Positions 1-10,082 are shown, numbered from the stretch's first letter. The stretch is DNA of 64,000 nucleotides from Pseudomonas sp. PICF141 (GCF_002286815.1 NZ_MUNM01000076.1:1-64000); one strand, 5' to 3'. Program-made: numbers and translations. Notes: generated by a model not told the origin, from the sequence alone.

Positions 1-130
1 ACGCGTGCAAATAAATACGAAGAGAGGTCTAAACATGTCGGGGTTTGTTCGGAGGAAAAAGGAACGTCCTTGTGGGGGGGGTCGATAACCAGCTTTACAC
101 TCAGACCACCGCCGCTACCATGGGTTCGCC

Positions 131-712
131 ATGTCGACATTAGATGAAGAAGATCGCCGCGAATACTACCGTATCGAGGACACGATCGCACTGGAAATTC
201 AGCCCCTGTCTGCTCCCGAAGCCGCAGGCCAGGAAGTGTTGCAGGATGCTTCCCCTCTATTCAACCTGCTCAGCGAACTGCACCTCAGCGAATTCGAATC
301 GCAACACCTGTTGCGACAGATCAGCGAACGCGACCGGACCATCGCCGCATTCCTGAAATCCCAGAACAAACGCATCGATCTGCTGAGCCAGGTAGTCGCC
401 CTGACCGTGCTCGGGCAGATCGGCGAACCGCAGCCAGTGACCCTATCCGAGGGAGGCATCGACTTTCAGCATCCGACGCCCATCGCCACCGGCGCGCATC
501 TGTCGATCAAACTGGTGCTGATGCCGCAAGCCCTTGGCCTGCTGCTGCGTGCCCGCGTCACCCATTGCGACCGCAAGGGCGAAGGCTACGATGTCGGCAC
601 CGAGTTCGAATACTTGTCCGATGCCCAGCGACAATTGCTGGCCCGTTATATCTTGCAGCGACAGGCACAAGAACGACGCCTGGCTCGTGAACAAAACGAA
701 TCAGGCATTTAA
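131..712 (+). CDS. PilZ domain protein with helical insertion
   Basis: 193-residue cytoplasmic protein of the PilZ family, which usually binds cyclic di-GMP. The N-terminal arginine motif is present (R10-EYY-R14), but the partner D/N-x-S-x-x-G motif appears as T104-L-S106-E-G-G109, so its first residue is changed. About 90 mostly helical, leucine-rich residues separate the two motifs, where canonical PilZ domains have a few tens. PilZ proteins with extra helices that tetramerise are known. Followed 14 bases later by a phosphodiesterase gene, as in P. aeruginosa (PA2989-PA2990 by recollection). Whether it still binds cyclic di-GMP is uncertain. Confidence 0.8.
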   Translation: MSTLDEEDRREYYRIEDTIALEIQPLSAPEAAGQEVLQDASPLFNLLSELHLSEFESQHLLRQISERDRTIAAFLKSQNKRIDLLSQVVALTVLGQIGEPQPVTLSEGGIDFQHPTPIATGAHLSIKLVLMPQALGLLLRARVTHCDRKGEGYDVGTEFEYLSDAQRQLLARYILQRQAQERRLAREQNESGI

Positions 713-726
713 TTTAAGGAAAAACC

Positions 727-1449
727 GTGACCCTTATCTACGGCCATCGCGGCGCCAAGGGCGAAGCACCGGAAAACACCCTGACCAGCTTTCAGCAATG
801 CCTCAAGCACGGCGTGCGCCGTTGTGAGCTGGACTTGCATCTGTCCAAGGACGGCGAGTTGATGGTGATCCACGACCCGACCCTCAAACGCACCACCGAG
901 CGCCGCGGCAAAGTAGTCGAGCATACCGCCGCGGAACTGGTGACTTACGACGCACGCAAGGGCGGCCCGGGCTGGATCAAACCTTGCCCGATCCCAAAGC
1001 TGGAAGAACTGTTCGGGAAATGCGACTTCGAGCACTGGCAACTGGAAGTCAAAAGCGCATCACGCACCCGTGCCGCGACCACCGTGCTGGCGATTCGCGA
1101 AATGGCGCAGCGTTTCGGCATCCTGGACAAGGTCACGATTACCTCGAGTTCACGCGAAGTATTGAAAGCCGCGCTGGACCTGGTGCCGGACATCTCTCGC
1201 GGCCTGGTGGCCGAATACGCCTGGCTCGACCCGTTGAAGGTCGCGCAAAACTATGGCTGTGAGATTCTGGCGCTGAACTGGACCCTGTGTACGCCGGAAC
1301 GCCTGCAGAAGGCGCAGCGCCAGGGGCTGCATGTGTCGGTGTGGACAGTCAACGAGCCTGCGCTGATGCGCAGACTCGCCGACTTCGGCGTTGACAGCCT
1401 GATTACAGACTTTCCCGGTTTGGCCACTGCCACGCTCGAGAATTGCTGA
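727..1449 (+). CDS. Glycerophosphodiester phosphodiesterase family protein
   Basis: 240 residues with GTG start, preceded by AAGGAAA. The N-terminus has the GDPD signature: GHRGAKGEAPENT (catalytic His of HRG, Glu of PENT), the metal-binding pair in CELDLHLSKDG, and VIHDPTLKRTT with the second catalytic His. The C-terminus ends in the usual VWTVNE...DSLITDFP block of the TIM barrel. Predicted to split glycerophosphodiesters into glycerol-3-phosphate and an alcohol. There is no signal peptide, so it resembles the cytosolic UgpQ type rather than periplasmic GlpQ. Probably cotranscribed with the PilZ gene upstream. Confidence 0.9.
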   Translation: MTLIYGHRGAKGEAPENTLTSFQQCLKHGVRRCELDLHLSKDGELMVIHDPTLKRTTERRGKVVEHTAAELVTYDARKGGPGWIKPCPIPKLEELFGKCDFEHWQLEVKSASRTRAATTVLAIREMAQRFGILDKVTITSSSREVLKAALDLVPDISRGLVAEYAWLDPLKVAQNYGCEILALNWTLCTPERLQKAQRQGLHVSVWTVNEPALMRRLADFGVDSLITDFPGLATATLENC

Positions 1450-1491
1450 AATCGGTCTCCCCGGCCGGCTCAGGCCACCGGCCGGAGCCGC

Positions 1492-2886
1492 TCAAAAAAG
1501 CCGGTTGAGGCCATCGTACGCCGCTACCCGATAGGCTTCAGCCATGGTCGGGTAGTTGAACGTCGTGTTGACGAAGTACTTCAGGGTGTTCAGCTCACCC
1601 GGCTGACTCATGATCGCCTGGCCGATGTGCACGATCTCCGACGCCTGATAACCGAAGCAGTGTACGCCCAGCACTTCCAGGGTATCGCGGTGGAACAGGA
1701 TCTTCAGCATGCCTTGCGGCTCGCCGGCAATCTGCGCACGCGCCATCCCCTTGAAGAACGCCTTGCCCACTTCGTACGGCACCTTGGCCTGAGTCAGCTC
1801 CTGCTCGTTCTTGCCGATCGAGCTGATCTCCGGAATGGTGTAGATGCCGGTGGGCACATCGTTGACGAAGCGCCAGCTGCCATTGTCGACGATGCTGCCA
1901 GCGGCCGAACGGCCCTGGTCGTGGGCGGCACTGGCCAGGCTCGGCCAACCGATCACGTCACCGGCGCCATAAATATTCGGCACGCAGGTGCGGTAGTTTT
2001 CGTCGACTTCGATCTGGCCACGGCTGTTGACCTTCACGCCGATATTTTCCAGCCCCAACTGATCGGTGTTGCCGGTACGGCCGTTGCACCAGAGCAAGGC
2101 ATCGGCCTTGATCTTTTTGCCGGACTTCAGGTGCAGGATCACGCCGTTGTCCACGCCTTCGACGCGGTCGTAGTCTTCGTTGTGACGGACTGTGATGTTG
2201 TTGTTGCTGAAGTGATAGCTCAGCGCCTGGGAAATTTCCGAGTCGAGGAAGCTCAGCAACTGACCCCGGTTGTCCACCAGCTCGACCAGCACACCCAGGC
2301 CACTGAAGATCGAGGCGTATTCGCAACCGATCACGCCAGCGCCGTAAACGATGAGTTTGCGCGGGGTATGGCCGAGGCTGAGGATGGTGTCGCTATCGTA
2401 GATACGCGGGTGATGGAAATCGATGTCGGCCGGGCGATACGGGCGCGAACCGGTGGCGATGATGATGTGCTTGGCCACCAGTTTTTCGACCACGCCATTG
2501 GCGCAGACCACTTCGATGGTTTGCTCGTCAGCGAAGCTGCCGGTACCGAAGAACACGTCGACACGGTTACGGGCGTAGTAACCGGTGCGCGAGGCGACTT
2601 GTTTGGAGATGACTTTTTCGGCGCTTTTCAAAACGTCCGGGAACGAGAACCAGCGCGGCTCACCAATGGCCCGGAACATCGGGTTGGTGTTGAACTGCAT
2701 GATCTGCCGGACCGAGTGACGCAAGGCCTTGGACGGGATGGTGCCCAGGTGGGTGCAGTTGCCGCCGACCTGGCGACGGCTATCGACCATCGCCACCTTG
2801 CGTCCTGCTTTGGCGGCATTCATTGCCGCGCCTTCTCCGGCCGGGCCGGAACCCAACACCACCACGTCGTAGTTGTAGACAGCCAT
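1492..2886 (-). CDS. sthA: Soluble pyridine nucleotide transhydrogenase
   Basis: 464-residue FAD flavoprotein that transfers hydride between NADPH and NAD+. N-terminal FAD-binding [19 protein letters not shown]. The segment [15 protein letters not shown] has Thr where disulfide reductases have their second redox Cys, which separates SthA from lipoamide dehydrogenase and glutathione reductase. A second Rossmann motif ([17 protein letters not shown]) near residue 180 binds the pyridine nucleotide. The C-terminal dimerisation domain is complete. Full family length. Converges with the phosphodiesterase gene; the 5' side holds about 200 bases before apbE, which probably include its promoter. Confidence 0.96.
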   Translation of the reverse strand: MAVYNYDVVVLGSGPAGEGAAMNAAKAGRKVAMVDSRRQVGGNCTHLGTIPSKALRHSVRQIMQFNTNPMFRAIGEPRWFSFPDVLKSAEKVISKQVASRTGYYARNRVDVFFGTGSFADEQTIEVVCANGVVEKLVAKHIIIATGSRPYRPADIDFHHPRIYDSDTILSLGHTPRKLIVYGAGVIGCEYASIFSGLGVLVELVDNRGQLLSFLDSEISQALSYHFSNNNITVRHNEDYDRVEGVDNGVILHLKSGKKIKADALLWCNGRTGNTDQLGLENIGVKVNSRGQIEVDENYRTCVPNIYGAGDVIGWPSLASAAHDQGRSAAGSIVDNGSWRFVNDVPTGIYTIPEISSIGKNEQELTQAKVPYEVGKAFFKGMARAQIAGEPQGMLKILFHRDTLEVLGVHCFGYQASEIVHIGQAIMSQPGELNTLKYFVNTTFNYPTMAEAYRVAAYDGLNRLF

Positions 2887-3092
2887 GCATACTCCTCAGA
2901 ACAGGCCGCGGCACCCTCGGCACCTGCGGCTAAATCACGCCGATCTGCGGCGTGAAGGAACAATTTGGGGCCAGTGCAGAACCCGGACACAGTCTATAGA
3001 AGCGTCAACGCCGGGCACATTACCCCTTGGTCGCGTCGTAGGCTAGTTTTGCCTGCACTACAACGTCATCAAAAACGCTTTTGATGCCGCAA

Positions 3093-4106
3093 TCACTTGG
3101 TTTTCTCACCCGCCAGGCGCTCAAATGCCTGATTGGTGCGCGTGACGAAACCTGTATCGGCACGAATCACAAAAAATGCACCAACATCATGGGTTTCGGC
3201 ATAGTCCCAACCCCGTTCAGGACCGAGAATCATCAACAGCGTCGATAGGCCATCGGCCATTAATGCTGAAGGATGAATGACCGTGACTGACGCCAGGGTA
3301 TGCAGGACGGGTGCACCACTGCGGGCATCGAAGGTGTGGGAATAGCGCCGTCCGTTCTGCTCGAAATAATGACGGTAGTCACCGGAGGTCGACACGCCGT
3401 AGCCGTCGATAGTGATGACTTTTTGTGCGACCTGCTGATCGTCGCGGGGCTCTTCCAACGCAATGTGCCACGCTGAGCCGTCGAGTTTTTTGCCCGCGGC
3501 CTTGAGTTCACCAGTGACCTCCGCCAGGTAATTGTGGATGCCCTGCTCTTCAAGCTTTGCGGCAATCGTATCGACCGCGTAACCGGCCGCGATGCTGTTG
3601 AAGTCGACTTCGACTGCCACGTCCTTGCACAACTGATCACCGTCGATGCGCAAGTGGCTGTGGCCCACGCGTTGCCGCACCTGGGCGAGCGCTTCGGCAC
3701 TCGGCACTTTTTCTTCTCGCGCTTGCGGCCCGAACCCCCAAAGGTTGAGCAGCGGCTCCACCGTCAGGTCGAAGGAGCCTTCGCTTAGCGAAGACAGTCG
3801 CTCGCCGACGCGGACCAGTTCGAGGATTGGCGCGGGCATTGTCTGGCAGCGGTTAGCGGGCAAATTATTGAAGCGTTCAATGTCGGAGTCGCTGCGATAG
3901 GTCGACATTTGCTGATCGATTTCAGCGAGGATTTTTTCGACCTGGATGCGGACTTCTGCCGGAGCGGGAAGATGGGCATAGCGCACGTACTTGATCGAAT
4001 AGCTGCTGCCCATGGTCGGGCCGCCGAAACTTTCCATCGAATCGCCATCGCCGCAGCCGGTTAAGGTACTTATCAGGACAACAACACTGCACCATCGCCA
4101 TTTCAA
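3093..4106 (-). CDS. apbE: FAD:protein FMN transferase, lipoprotein (orphan ApbE)
   Basis: About 337 residues from a TTG start at 4106, chosen because it follows a purine-rich GGGAGGGGCAGGG stretch and gives a clean lipoprotein signal (MKWRWCSVVVLISTLTGC, lipobox LTGC). A longer open frame reaches 4175 but would precede the signal peptide with charged sequence. ApbE covalently attaches FMN to Thr/Ser of NqrB/NqrC or Rnf subunits in the periplasm. The family core is seen: FGGPTMGSSYSIKY, VDFNSIAAGYAVD, a GELKAAGKK block and a C-terminal ADGLSTLLMILG. In other pseudomonads it closes the nqr operon; here no nqr gene lies beside it. Confidence 0.9.
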   Translation of the reverse strand: MKWRWCSVVVLISTLTGCGDGDSMESFGGPTMGSSYSIKYVRYAHLPAPAEVRIQVEKILAEIDQQMSTYRSDSDIERFNNLPANRCQTMPAPILELVRVGERLSSLSEGSFDLTVEPLLNLWGFGPQAREEKVPSAEALAQVRQRVGHSHLRIDGDQLCKDVAVEVDFNSIAAGYAVDTIAAKLEEQGIHNYLAEVTGELKAAGKKLDGSAWHIALEEPRDDQQVAQKVITIDGYGVSTSGDYRHYFEQNGRRYSHTFDARSGAPVLHTLASVTVIHPSALMADGLSTLLMILGPERGWDYAETHDVGAFFVIRADTGFVTRTNQAFERLAGEKTK

Positions 4107-4180
4107 CAAACCCTGCCCCTCCCTGAAACCACGCCAAGACCGGCCATTATGCACCCCTCGCTCCTGCGCGATCACCCAAA

Positions 4181-4212
4181 CAAAAACGCCCCGATCAAAG
4201 TCGGGGCGTTTT
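4181..4212 (-). terminator. Rho-independent terminator of gap
   Basis: Ten-base stem AACGCCCCGA (4185-4194) and TCGGGGCGTT (4201-4210) with a six-base loop, followed on the minus strand by TTTTTGTTT. It lies just after the gap stop codon and about 75 bases before the apbE start, so apbE is probably not read through from gap. Confidence 0.85.
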
Positions 4213-4228
4213 CATGTGCGGCTAAGGC

Positions 4229-5692
4229 TTAGCGCGGGAATGCTGGCGGGTTTACACCGGCCATGTCTTCCATCACGCGAACGACCTGGCAGCTGTAACC
4301 GAACTCGTTGTCGTACCAGACGTACAGAACAACGCGGTTGTCCTGAACGATGGTCGCTTCGGCGTCCACCACGCCTGCGTGGCGCGAGCCAACGAAGTCG
4401 GTGGAAACCACTTCCTGCGAATTGACGTAGTCGATTTGCTTGTGCAGATCGGAGTGCAGCGCCATGTAGCGCAGGTACTCGTTCATCTCTTCACGGGTAG
4501 CGGCTTTCTCAAGGTTCAGGTTGAGAATGGCCATCGACACGTTCGGCGTCGGAACACGGATCGCGTTACCGGTCAGTTTGCCGGCCAGTTCAGGCAGCGC
4601 CTTGGCGGCGGCGGTGGCAGCACCAGTCTCGGTGATGACCATGTTCAACGCGGCGCTACGGCCACGGCGATCACCCTTGTGGAAGTTGTCGATCAGGTTC
4701 TGGTCGTTGGTGTACGAGTGAACGGTTTCGACGTGACCGTTGATGATGCCGAACTTGTCATTCACAGCCTTCAGCACCGGCACGATGGCGTTGGTGGTGC
4801 AGGAAGCGGCGGACACGATCTTGTCGTCAGCGGTGATTTCACCGTGGTTGATGCCGTGAACGATGTTCTTCAGCTTGCCTTTACCCGGCGCGGTCAGAAC
4901 AACACGATCGATACCCGGGCAGGCCAGGTGCTGGCCCAGGCCGTCGGCGTCACGCCATACACCCGTGTTGTCCACCAGCAGCGCATCTTTGATGCCGTAC
5001 TGTGTGTAGTCCACTTCGGTCGGGTTCTTCGCGTAGATAACCTGGATCAGGTTGCCGTTGGCGGTGATGGTGTTATTGGCTTCATCAATGGTGATGGTGC
5101 CATTGAACGAACCATGTACCGAATCGCGGCGCAGCAGGCTGGCGCGTTTGACCAGATCGTTCTCGGCGCCCTTGCGGACAACGATGGCACGCAGACGCAA
5201 GCCGTCGCCACCACCGGTTTTCTCGATCAGGATGCGCGCCAGCAGACGACCGATACGACCGAAGCCGTACAGGACAACGTCGGTGCCGGTGCGACCGGAA
5301 CCATTCTGCTTGCCGACCACATCGGCCAGCTCGTCACGGACGAACGCTTCGGCGCTACGGCCATTACCTTCGGTTTTGAATTTGACAGCCAGCTTGCCCA
5401 GGTCTACCGAAGCAGCGCCGAGCTTGAGCTCGCTCATTGCCTTGAGCAGCGGGAATGTTTCGTGGACGGACAATTCGCTGTCATCGGACTGGCGATGGCG
5501 AGCAAAGCGGTGAGCTTTGAGAATCGCGATGACAGACTGGTTGATCAGACTGCGGCCATAGATCGAGCTCACCACGTTGTTATTGCGGTAGAGCTGACCG
5601 ATAAGCGGAATCATCGCTTCTGCGAGTGCTTCACGGTCGATCCATTCACCAAGACACTGGTCGGGCTTCTGAGTCACGGTAACCTTCCACAT
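4229..5692 (-). CDS. gap: Glyceraldehyde-3-phosphate dehydrogenase, long GapB type
   Basis: 487 residues if started at ATG 5692 (MWKVTVTQKPDQ...). A GTG at 5677 has a better-placed AAGG and would give 482. It has an N-terminal extension of about 130 residues before the Rossmann motif YGFGRIGRLLARILIE, as in the longer Pseudomonas paralogue near mfd (PA3001 by recollection). The catalytic Cys is in SAASCTTNAIVPVLK, and the C-terminus has YVWYDNEFGYSCQVVR. It interconverts glyceraldehyde-3-phosphate and 1,3-bisphosphoglycerate; this type is thought to serve gluconeogenic flux with NADP(H), which is family knowledge and not visible here. Divergent from mfd. Confidence 0.93.
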   Translation of the reverse strand: MWKVTVTQKPDQCLGEWIDREALAEAMIPLIGQLYRNNNVVSSIYGRSLINQSVIAILKAHRFARHRQSDDSELSVHETFPLLKAMSELKLGAASVDLGKLAVKFKTEGNGRSAEAFVRDELADVVGKQNGSGRTGTDVVLYGFGRIGRLLARILIEKTGGGDGLRLRAIVVRKGAENDLVKRASLLRRDSVHGSFNGTITIDEANNTITANGNLIQVIYAKNPTEVDYTQYGIKDALLVDNTGVWRDADGLGQHLACPGIDRVVLTAPGKGKLKNIVHGINHGEITADDKIVSAASCTTNAIVPVLKAVNDKFGIINGHVETVHSYTNDQNLIDNFHKGDRRGRSAALNMVITETGAATAAAKALPELAGKLTGNAIRVPTPNVSMAILNLNLEKAATREEMNEYLRYMALHSDLHKQIDYVNSQEVVSTDFVGSRHAGVVDAEATIVQDNRVVLYVWYDNEFGYSCQVVRVMEDMAGVNPPAFPR

Positions 5693-6045
5693 GTAGGGGC
5701 AGAAAAAAGGGGCTACATTATGCCGCCGAGTGTCTCCGGTAGCAATGCGCGCCTGTCGCACAGGCGTCAACAAAATACTGTTCAAAAAAATCACGCCCCG
5801 CGCCAGCCCAGTAAAACCGGGGCTTTCAGCGCTGTCAATTTTTCGACGATACTATTCCCGTGTCCGTAACCCTCCGTAACACACAGTGGTTTTGGCACTA
5901 CATTTTCCGTATCAAAGCGCCAGTTTTTGTCATTACCACTACATTTCACCCAACCTGAGCATATAGACACAGTCTGCAACTGACAGCCGGCACCTGAGGC
6001 CGTTACAATTGTCGACTTTGTCGCAACGCTGGAGCTCAACCTTCC
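5693..6045. promoter_or_regulatory. gap/mfd divergent intergenic region
   Basis: About 350 bases without a gene between the two divergent start codons. On the minus strand a CATAAT hexamer (5717-5722) could be a -10 for gap, but the leader would be very short and I see no clear -35. I see no RNA gene, repeat or recognised operator. Confidence 0.4.
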
Positions 6046-9000
6046 GTGCCCGTTCTGCGTCTACCGCTTCTCCCTGCCGCGGCAGGTAAACAGCATTGGG
6101 GCAACCTGCCCGGTGCCGCCCTGAGCCTGGCCATCGCCGAGGCTGCCAGCGCTGCCAAGCGCTTTACCCTGCTACTGACCGCCGACAGCCAGAGTGCCGA
6201 ACGGCTGGAACAGGAGCTGAGTTTCTTCGCCCCGGATTTGCCTGTACTGCACTTCCCCGACTGGGAAACCCTGCCCTACGACCTGTTCTCGCCACATCAG
6301 GACATCATCTCTCAGCGCATTTCCAGCCTGTATCGGTTGCCGGAACTGGCGCATGGCGTGCTGGTCGTGCCGATCACCACGGCCCTGCACCGTTTGGCGC
6401 CGACCAGATTCCTGCTTGGCAGCAGCCTGGTACTGGATGTCGGCCAGAAACTCGATGTCGAGCAAATGCGCACCCGGCTTGAGGCCAGCGGTTATCGTTA
6501 CGTCGATACAGTTTATGAGCATGGCGAGTTCGCCGTGCGCGGCTCGCTGATCGACCTGTTCCCGATGGGCAGCAAACTGCCCTTCCGCATCGATCTGTTC
6601 GACGACGAAATCGAAACCCTGCGTACCTTCGATCCGGAAAACCAGCGCTCCATCGACAAGGTGGACACCGTTCGCCTGCTGCCGGCGCGAGAGTTCCCGC
6701 TGCAAAAGGACGCGGTCACCCGCTTCAAGGCGCGCTTTCGCGAACGTTTCGATGTCGACTTCCGTCGCTGCCCGATCTTTCAGGATTTGAGCAGCGGGAT
6801 TACACCGGCGGGTATCGAGTACTACTTGCCGCTGTTCTTCGACGAAACCTCCACCCTTTTCGACTATCTGCCCCAGGACACGCAAGTGTTTTCTTTGCCT
6901 GGCATCGAACAGGCGGCGGAGAATTTCTGGAACGACGTGCGCAATCGTTACGAAGAGCGCCGCGTCGACCCATCCCGACCTTTGCTGCCACCGGCCGAGC
7001 TGTTTTTGCCCGTGGAAGATTGCTTTGCCCGTCTGAAGAGCTGGCCCCGGGTGGTTGCCAGTCAACAGGACGTAGAACCCGGTGTCGGTCGCGAGCGCTT
7101 CCCGGCTCAACCACTGCCGAACCTGGCCATCGAAGCCAAGGCCACTCAGCCATTGGCGGCGCTGGCCGGTTTCCTCGACGAGTTCCCTGGCCGCGTGCTG
7201 TTTACCGCCGAGTCTGCGGGCCGTCGTGAAGTGCTGCTGGAACTGCTGGAACGCCTGAAGCTGCGGCCGAAAACCGTCGAGAGCTGGCCAGACTTTGTTG
7301 CGAGCAAGGAGCGCTTGGCGATCACCATCGCACCGCTCGACGAAGGTCTGTTGCTGGACGATCCAGCCCTGGCCCTGGTCGCTGAAAGCCCGTTATTCGG
7401 TCAGCGCGTGATGCAGCGTCGCCGTCGCGAGAAACGCGCTGACGCCAACAACGATGCAGTGATCAAAAACCTCACCGAACTGCGCGAAGGCGCGCCGGTG
7501 GTGCACATCGATCATGGTGTTGGCCGTTATCTGGGGCTGACGATCCTGGAAATCGACCATCAAGCCGCCGAATTCCTGACCCTTGAATATGCCGAGAACG
7601 CCAAGCTGTACGTCCCGGTAGCCAACCTGCATCTGATCGCCCGTTACACTGGCAGCGACGATGCCCTGGCGCCGCTGCACCGCCTTGGCTCCGAGACCTG
7701 GCAGAAAGCCAAGCGCAAAGCCGCCGAACAGGTGCGCGACGTGGCCGCCGAGTTGCTCGATATCTATGCCCGCCGCGCCGCTCGCGAAGGTTATGCCTTC
7801 GCCGACCCGAAAGCCGATTACGCGACCTTCAGCGCCGGCTTCCCGTTCGAAGAAACCCCGGACCAGCAAACCACTATCGAAGCGGTGCGCGCCGACATGC
7901 TCGCGCCGAAGCCGATGGATCGCCTGGTCTGCGGCGACGTCGGTTTCGGCAAGACCGAAGTGGCGATGCGCGCAGCGTTCATCGCCGTGCATGGCGGTCG
8001 TCAGGTGGCGATTCTGGTGCCGACCACCCTGCTCGCCCAGCAACACTACAACAGCTTCCGCGACCGCTTCGCCGACTGGCCGGTGAGCGTGGAAGTGATG
8101 AGCCGCTTCAAATCGGCCAAGGAAGTCAACGCCGCCGTCGCGGACTTGGCCGAAGGCAAGATCGACATCGTCATCGGCACACACAAGCTGCTGCAGGACG
8201 ACGTCAAAATCAAAAACCTCGGCCTGGTGATCATCGACGAAGAGCACCGTTTCGGTGTCCGTCAGAAAGAACAGCTCAAAGCGCTGCGCAGCGAAGTCGA
8301 TATCCTGACGCTGACCGCCACGCCGATTCCACGCACGCTGAACATGGCGGTGTCGGGCATGCGCGACCTGTCGATCATCGCCACGCCACCGGCCCGTCGC
8401 CTGTCGGTACGCACGTTCGTCATGGAGCAGAACAAGAGCACGGTAAAAGAAGCCCTGCTGCGTGAGCTGCTGCGTGGCGGTCAGGTTTACTACCTGCACA
8501 ACGACGTGAAAACCATCGAGAAATGCGCCGCCGACCTCGCCGAACTGGTGCCGGAAGCACGGATCGGCATCGGCCACGGGCAGATGCGTGAACGCGATCT
8601 AGAACAAGTGATGAGCGACTTCTACCACAAGCGCTTCAACGTGCTGATCGCCTCGACTATCATCGAGACCGGCATTGACGTGCCGAGCGCCAACACCATT
8701 ATCATCGAGCGCGCCGACAAGTTCGGCCTGGCGCAGCTGCACCAATTGCGCGGCCGGGTCGGTCGCAGCCACCACCAGGCGTATGCTTATCTGCTGACAC
8801 CGCCGCGCCAGCAAATCACTCCCGACGCGGAAAAGCGCCTGGAAGCGATCGCCAACACCCAGGATCTCGGCGCGGGCTTCGTGCTCGCGACCAACGACCT
8901 GGAGATCCGTGGTGCCGGCGAACTGTTGGGCGATGGTCAGAGCGGGCAGATCCAGGCCGTCGGTTTCACGCTGTACATGGAAATGCTCGAGCGCGCCGTG

Positions 9001-9495
9001 AAGTCGATCCGCAAGGGCGAACAGCCGAACCTCGATCAACCGCTGGGTGGCGGTCCGGAAGTCAATCTGCGTGTACCGGCGCTGATTCCCGAGGATTACC
9101 TGCCGGATGTTCACGCGCGACTGATCCTCTACAAACGCATCGCCTCGGCCACCGATGAGGAAGGCCTCAAGGATCTGCAAGTGGAGATGATCGACCGTTT
9201 CGGCCTGCTGCCGGAACCGACCAAGAACCTGGTGCGGATCACGGCGTTGAAATTGCAGGCTGAACAGCTGGGCATCAAGAAAGTCGACGGCGGCCCGCAA
9301 GGCGGCCGTATCGAGTTCGCGGCGCAGACTCCGGTCGACCCGCTGACGCTGATCAAACTGATCCAGAGCCAGCCCAAACGCTACAGATTCGAAGGCGCCA
9401 CGATGTTCAAATTCCAGGTCCCGATGGAGCGCCCGGAAGAACGTTTTAACACTGTAGAGGCGCTATTCGAGCGCCTCATTCCGACCACTGCTTGA
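6046..9495 (+). CDS. mfd: Transcription-repair coupling factor Mfd
   Basis: 1149 residues, GTG start. Mfd removes RNA polymerase stalled at DNA damage and recruits UvrA. The UvrB-like N-terminal region (WETLPYDLFSPHQDIIS) is followed by the RNA polymerase-interacting domain (VHIDHGVGRYLGL), then the RecG-like translocase with Walker A GDVGFGKTEVA, DEEH box IIDEEHRFGV and motif III LTATPIPRTL, and a C-terminal TRCF domain. Length is normal for the family. It starts a tight same-strand run with the csiV-like gene (10 bases away) and the SNF2 helicase gene. Confidence 0.97.
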   Translation: MPVLRLPLLPAAAGKQHWGNLPGAALSLAIAEAASAAKRFTLLLTADSQSAERLEQELSFFAPDLPVLHFPDWETLPYDLFSPHQDIISQRISSLYRLPELAHGVLVVPITTALHRLAPTRFLLGSSLVLDVGQKLDVEQMRTRLEASGYRYVDTVYEHGEFAVRGSLIDLFPMGSKLPFRIDLFDDEIETLRTFDPENQRSIDKVDTVRLLPAREFPLQKDAVTRFKARFRERFDVDFRRCPIFQDLSSGITPAGIEYYLPLFFDETSTLFDYLPQDTQVFSLPGIEQAAENFWNDVRNRYEERRVDPSRPLLPPAELFLPVEDCFARLKSWPRVVASQQDVEPGVGRERFPAQPLPNLAIEAKATQPLAALAGFLDEFPGRVLFTAESAGRREVLLELLERLKLRPKTVESWPDFVASKERLAITIAPLDEGLLLDDPALALVAESPLFGQRVMQRRRREKRADANNDAVIKNLTELREGAPVVHIDHGVGRYLGLTILEIDHQAAEFLTLEYAENAKLYVPVANLHLIARYTGSDDALAPLHRLGSETWQKAKRKAAEQVRDVAAELLDIYARRAAREGYAFADPKADYATFSAGFPFEETPDQQTTIEAVRADMLAPKPMDRLVCGDVGFGKTEVAMRAAFIAVHGGRQVAILVPTTLLAQQHYNSFRDRFADWPVSVEVMSRFKSAKEVNAAVADLAEGKIDIVIGTHKLLQDDVKIKNLGLVIIDEEHRFGVRQKEQLKALRSEVDILTLTATPIPRTLNMAVSGMRDLSIIATPPARRLSVRTFVMEQNKSTVKEALLRELLRGGQVYYLHNDVKTIEKCAADLAELVPEARIGIGHGQMRERDLEQVMSDFYHKRFNVLIASTIIETGIDVPSANTIIIERADKFGLAQLHQLRGRVGRSHHQAYAYLLTPPRQQITPDAEKRLEAIANTQDLGAGFVLATNDLEIRGAGELLGDGQSGQIQAVGFTLYMEMLERAVKSIRKGEQPNLDQPLGGGPEVNLRVPALIPEDYLPDVHARLILYKRIASATDEEGLKDLQVEMIDRFGLLPEPTKNLVRITALKLQAEQLGIKKVDGGPQGGRIEFAAQTPVDPLTLIKLIQSQPKRYRFEGATMFKFQVPMERPEERFNTVEALFERLIPTTA

Positions 9496-9505
9496 AGGAC
9501 GCCGC

Positions 9506-10081
9506 ATGCGCCTGTTTCGCTCACTGACCTTGTTGATGTCGTTGTTTTCGCCGTTCGCCTCGACGGCGTTTGCCGATGATCTGTATCAGGTTGAAATGAT
9601 TCTGGTGCGGCAAAACGCCGTGCCCGCCATCGTCAGCCACGCCGCGCCGGAAGACTGGGCTGCCGGCGCTCAACGCATCAGCCCCGACAGCTTTCGCACA
9701 CCCAGCCTGAACGCCGAAGTGGAAAAACTCAGCGCCAGCAACAACTACACGGTGTTGCTGCACAAGGCCTGGCAACAGCACTTGGGCGAAGAAGCCAGCA
9801 AAGTGGCGATCAGCGAGGGCAAGGAACAGTTCGGCCAGTTCCCGATCGAGGGCACGTTGAACCTGAAACTGGGGCGCTTCACTGACGTCGACGCCGACTT
9901 CTGGGTCAATCAGATTGATGCCAACGGCCTGGTCACCGCCAGCGAACGCCTGAAGCAGGAAAGCCACACCAAAAACGGCCAGCTGAACTTCCTCGACAAC
10001 GGCCACCTGGGCCTGCTGATCAAGATCACCTCGCTGACAGCCCCTGCGCCTCGGCCAGTCCCCGATGTAATTCCGGACTGA
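9506..10081 (+). CDS. CsiV family periplasmic protein
   Basis: 191 residues with a Sec signal peptide (MRLFRSLTLLMSLFSPFASTAFA before DDL). The mature part begins YQVEMILVRQ, typical of this family, named after Vibrio cholerae CsiV, a peptidoglycan-binding partner of the PBP1A activator. The role in Pseudomonas is not established. It lies 10 bases after mfd and one base before the next start codon, so it belongs to the mfd transcript. Confidence 0.75.
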   Translation: MRLFRSLTLLMSLFSPFASTAFADDLYQVEMILVRQNAVPAIVSHAAPEDWAAGAQRISPDSFRTPSLNAEVEKLSASNNYTVLLHKAWQQHLGEEASKVAISEGKEQFGQFPIEGTLNLKLGRFTDVDADFWVNQIDANGLVTASERLKQESHTKNGQLNFLDNGHLGLLIKITSLTAPAPRPVPDVIPD

Positions 10082-10082
10082 T

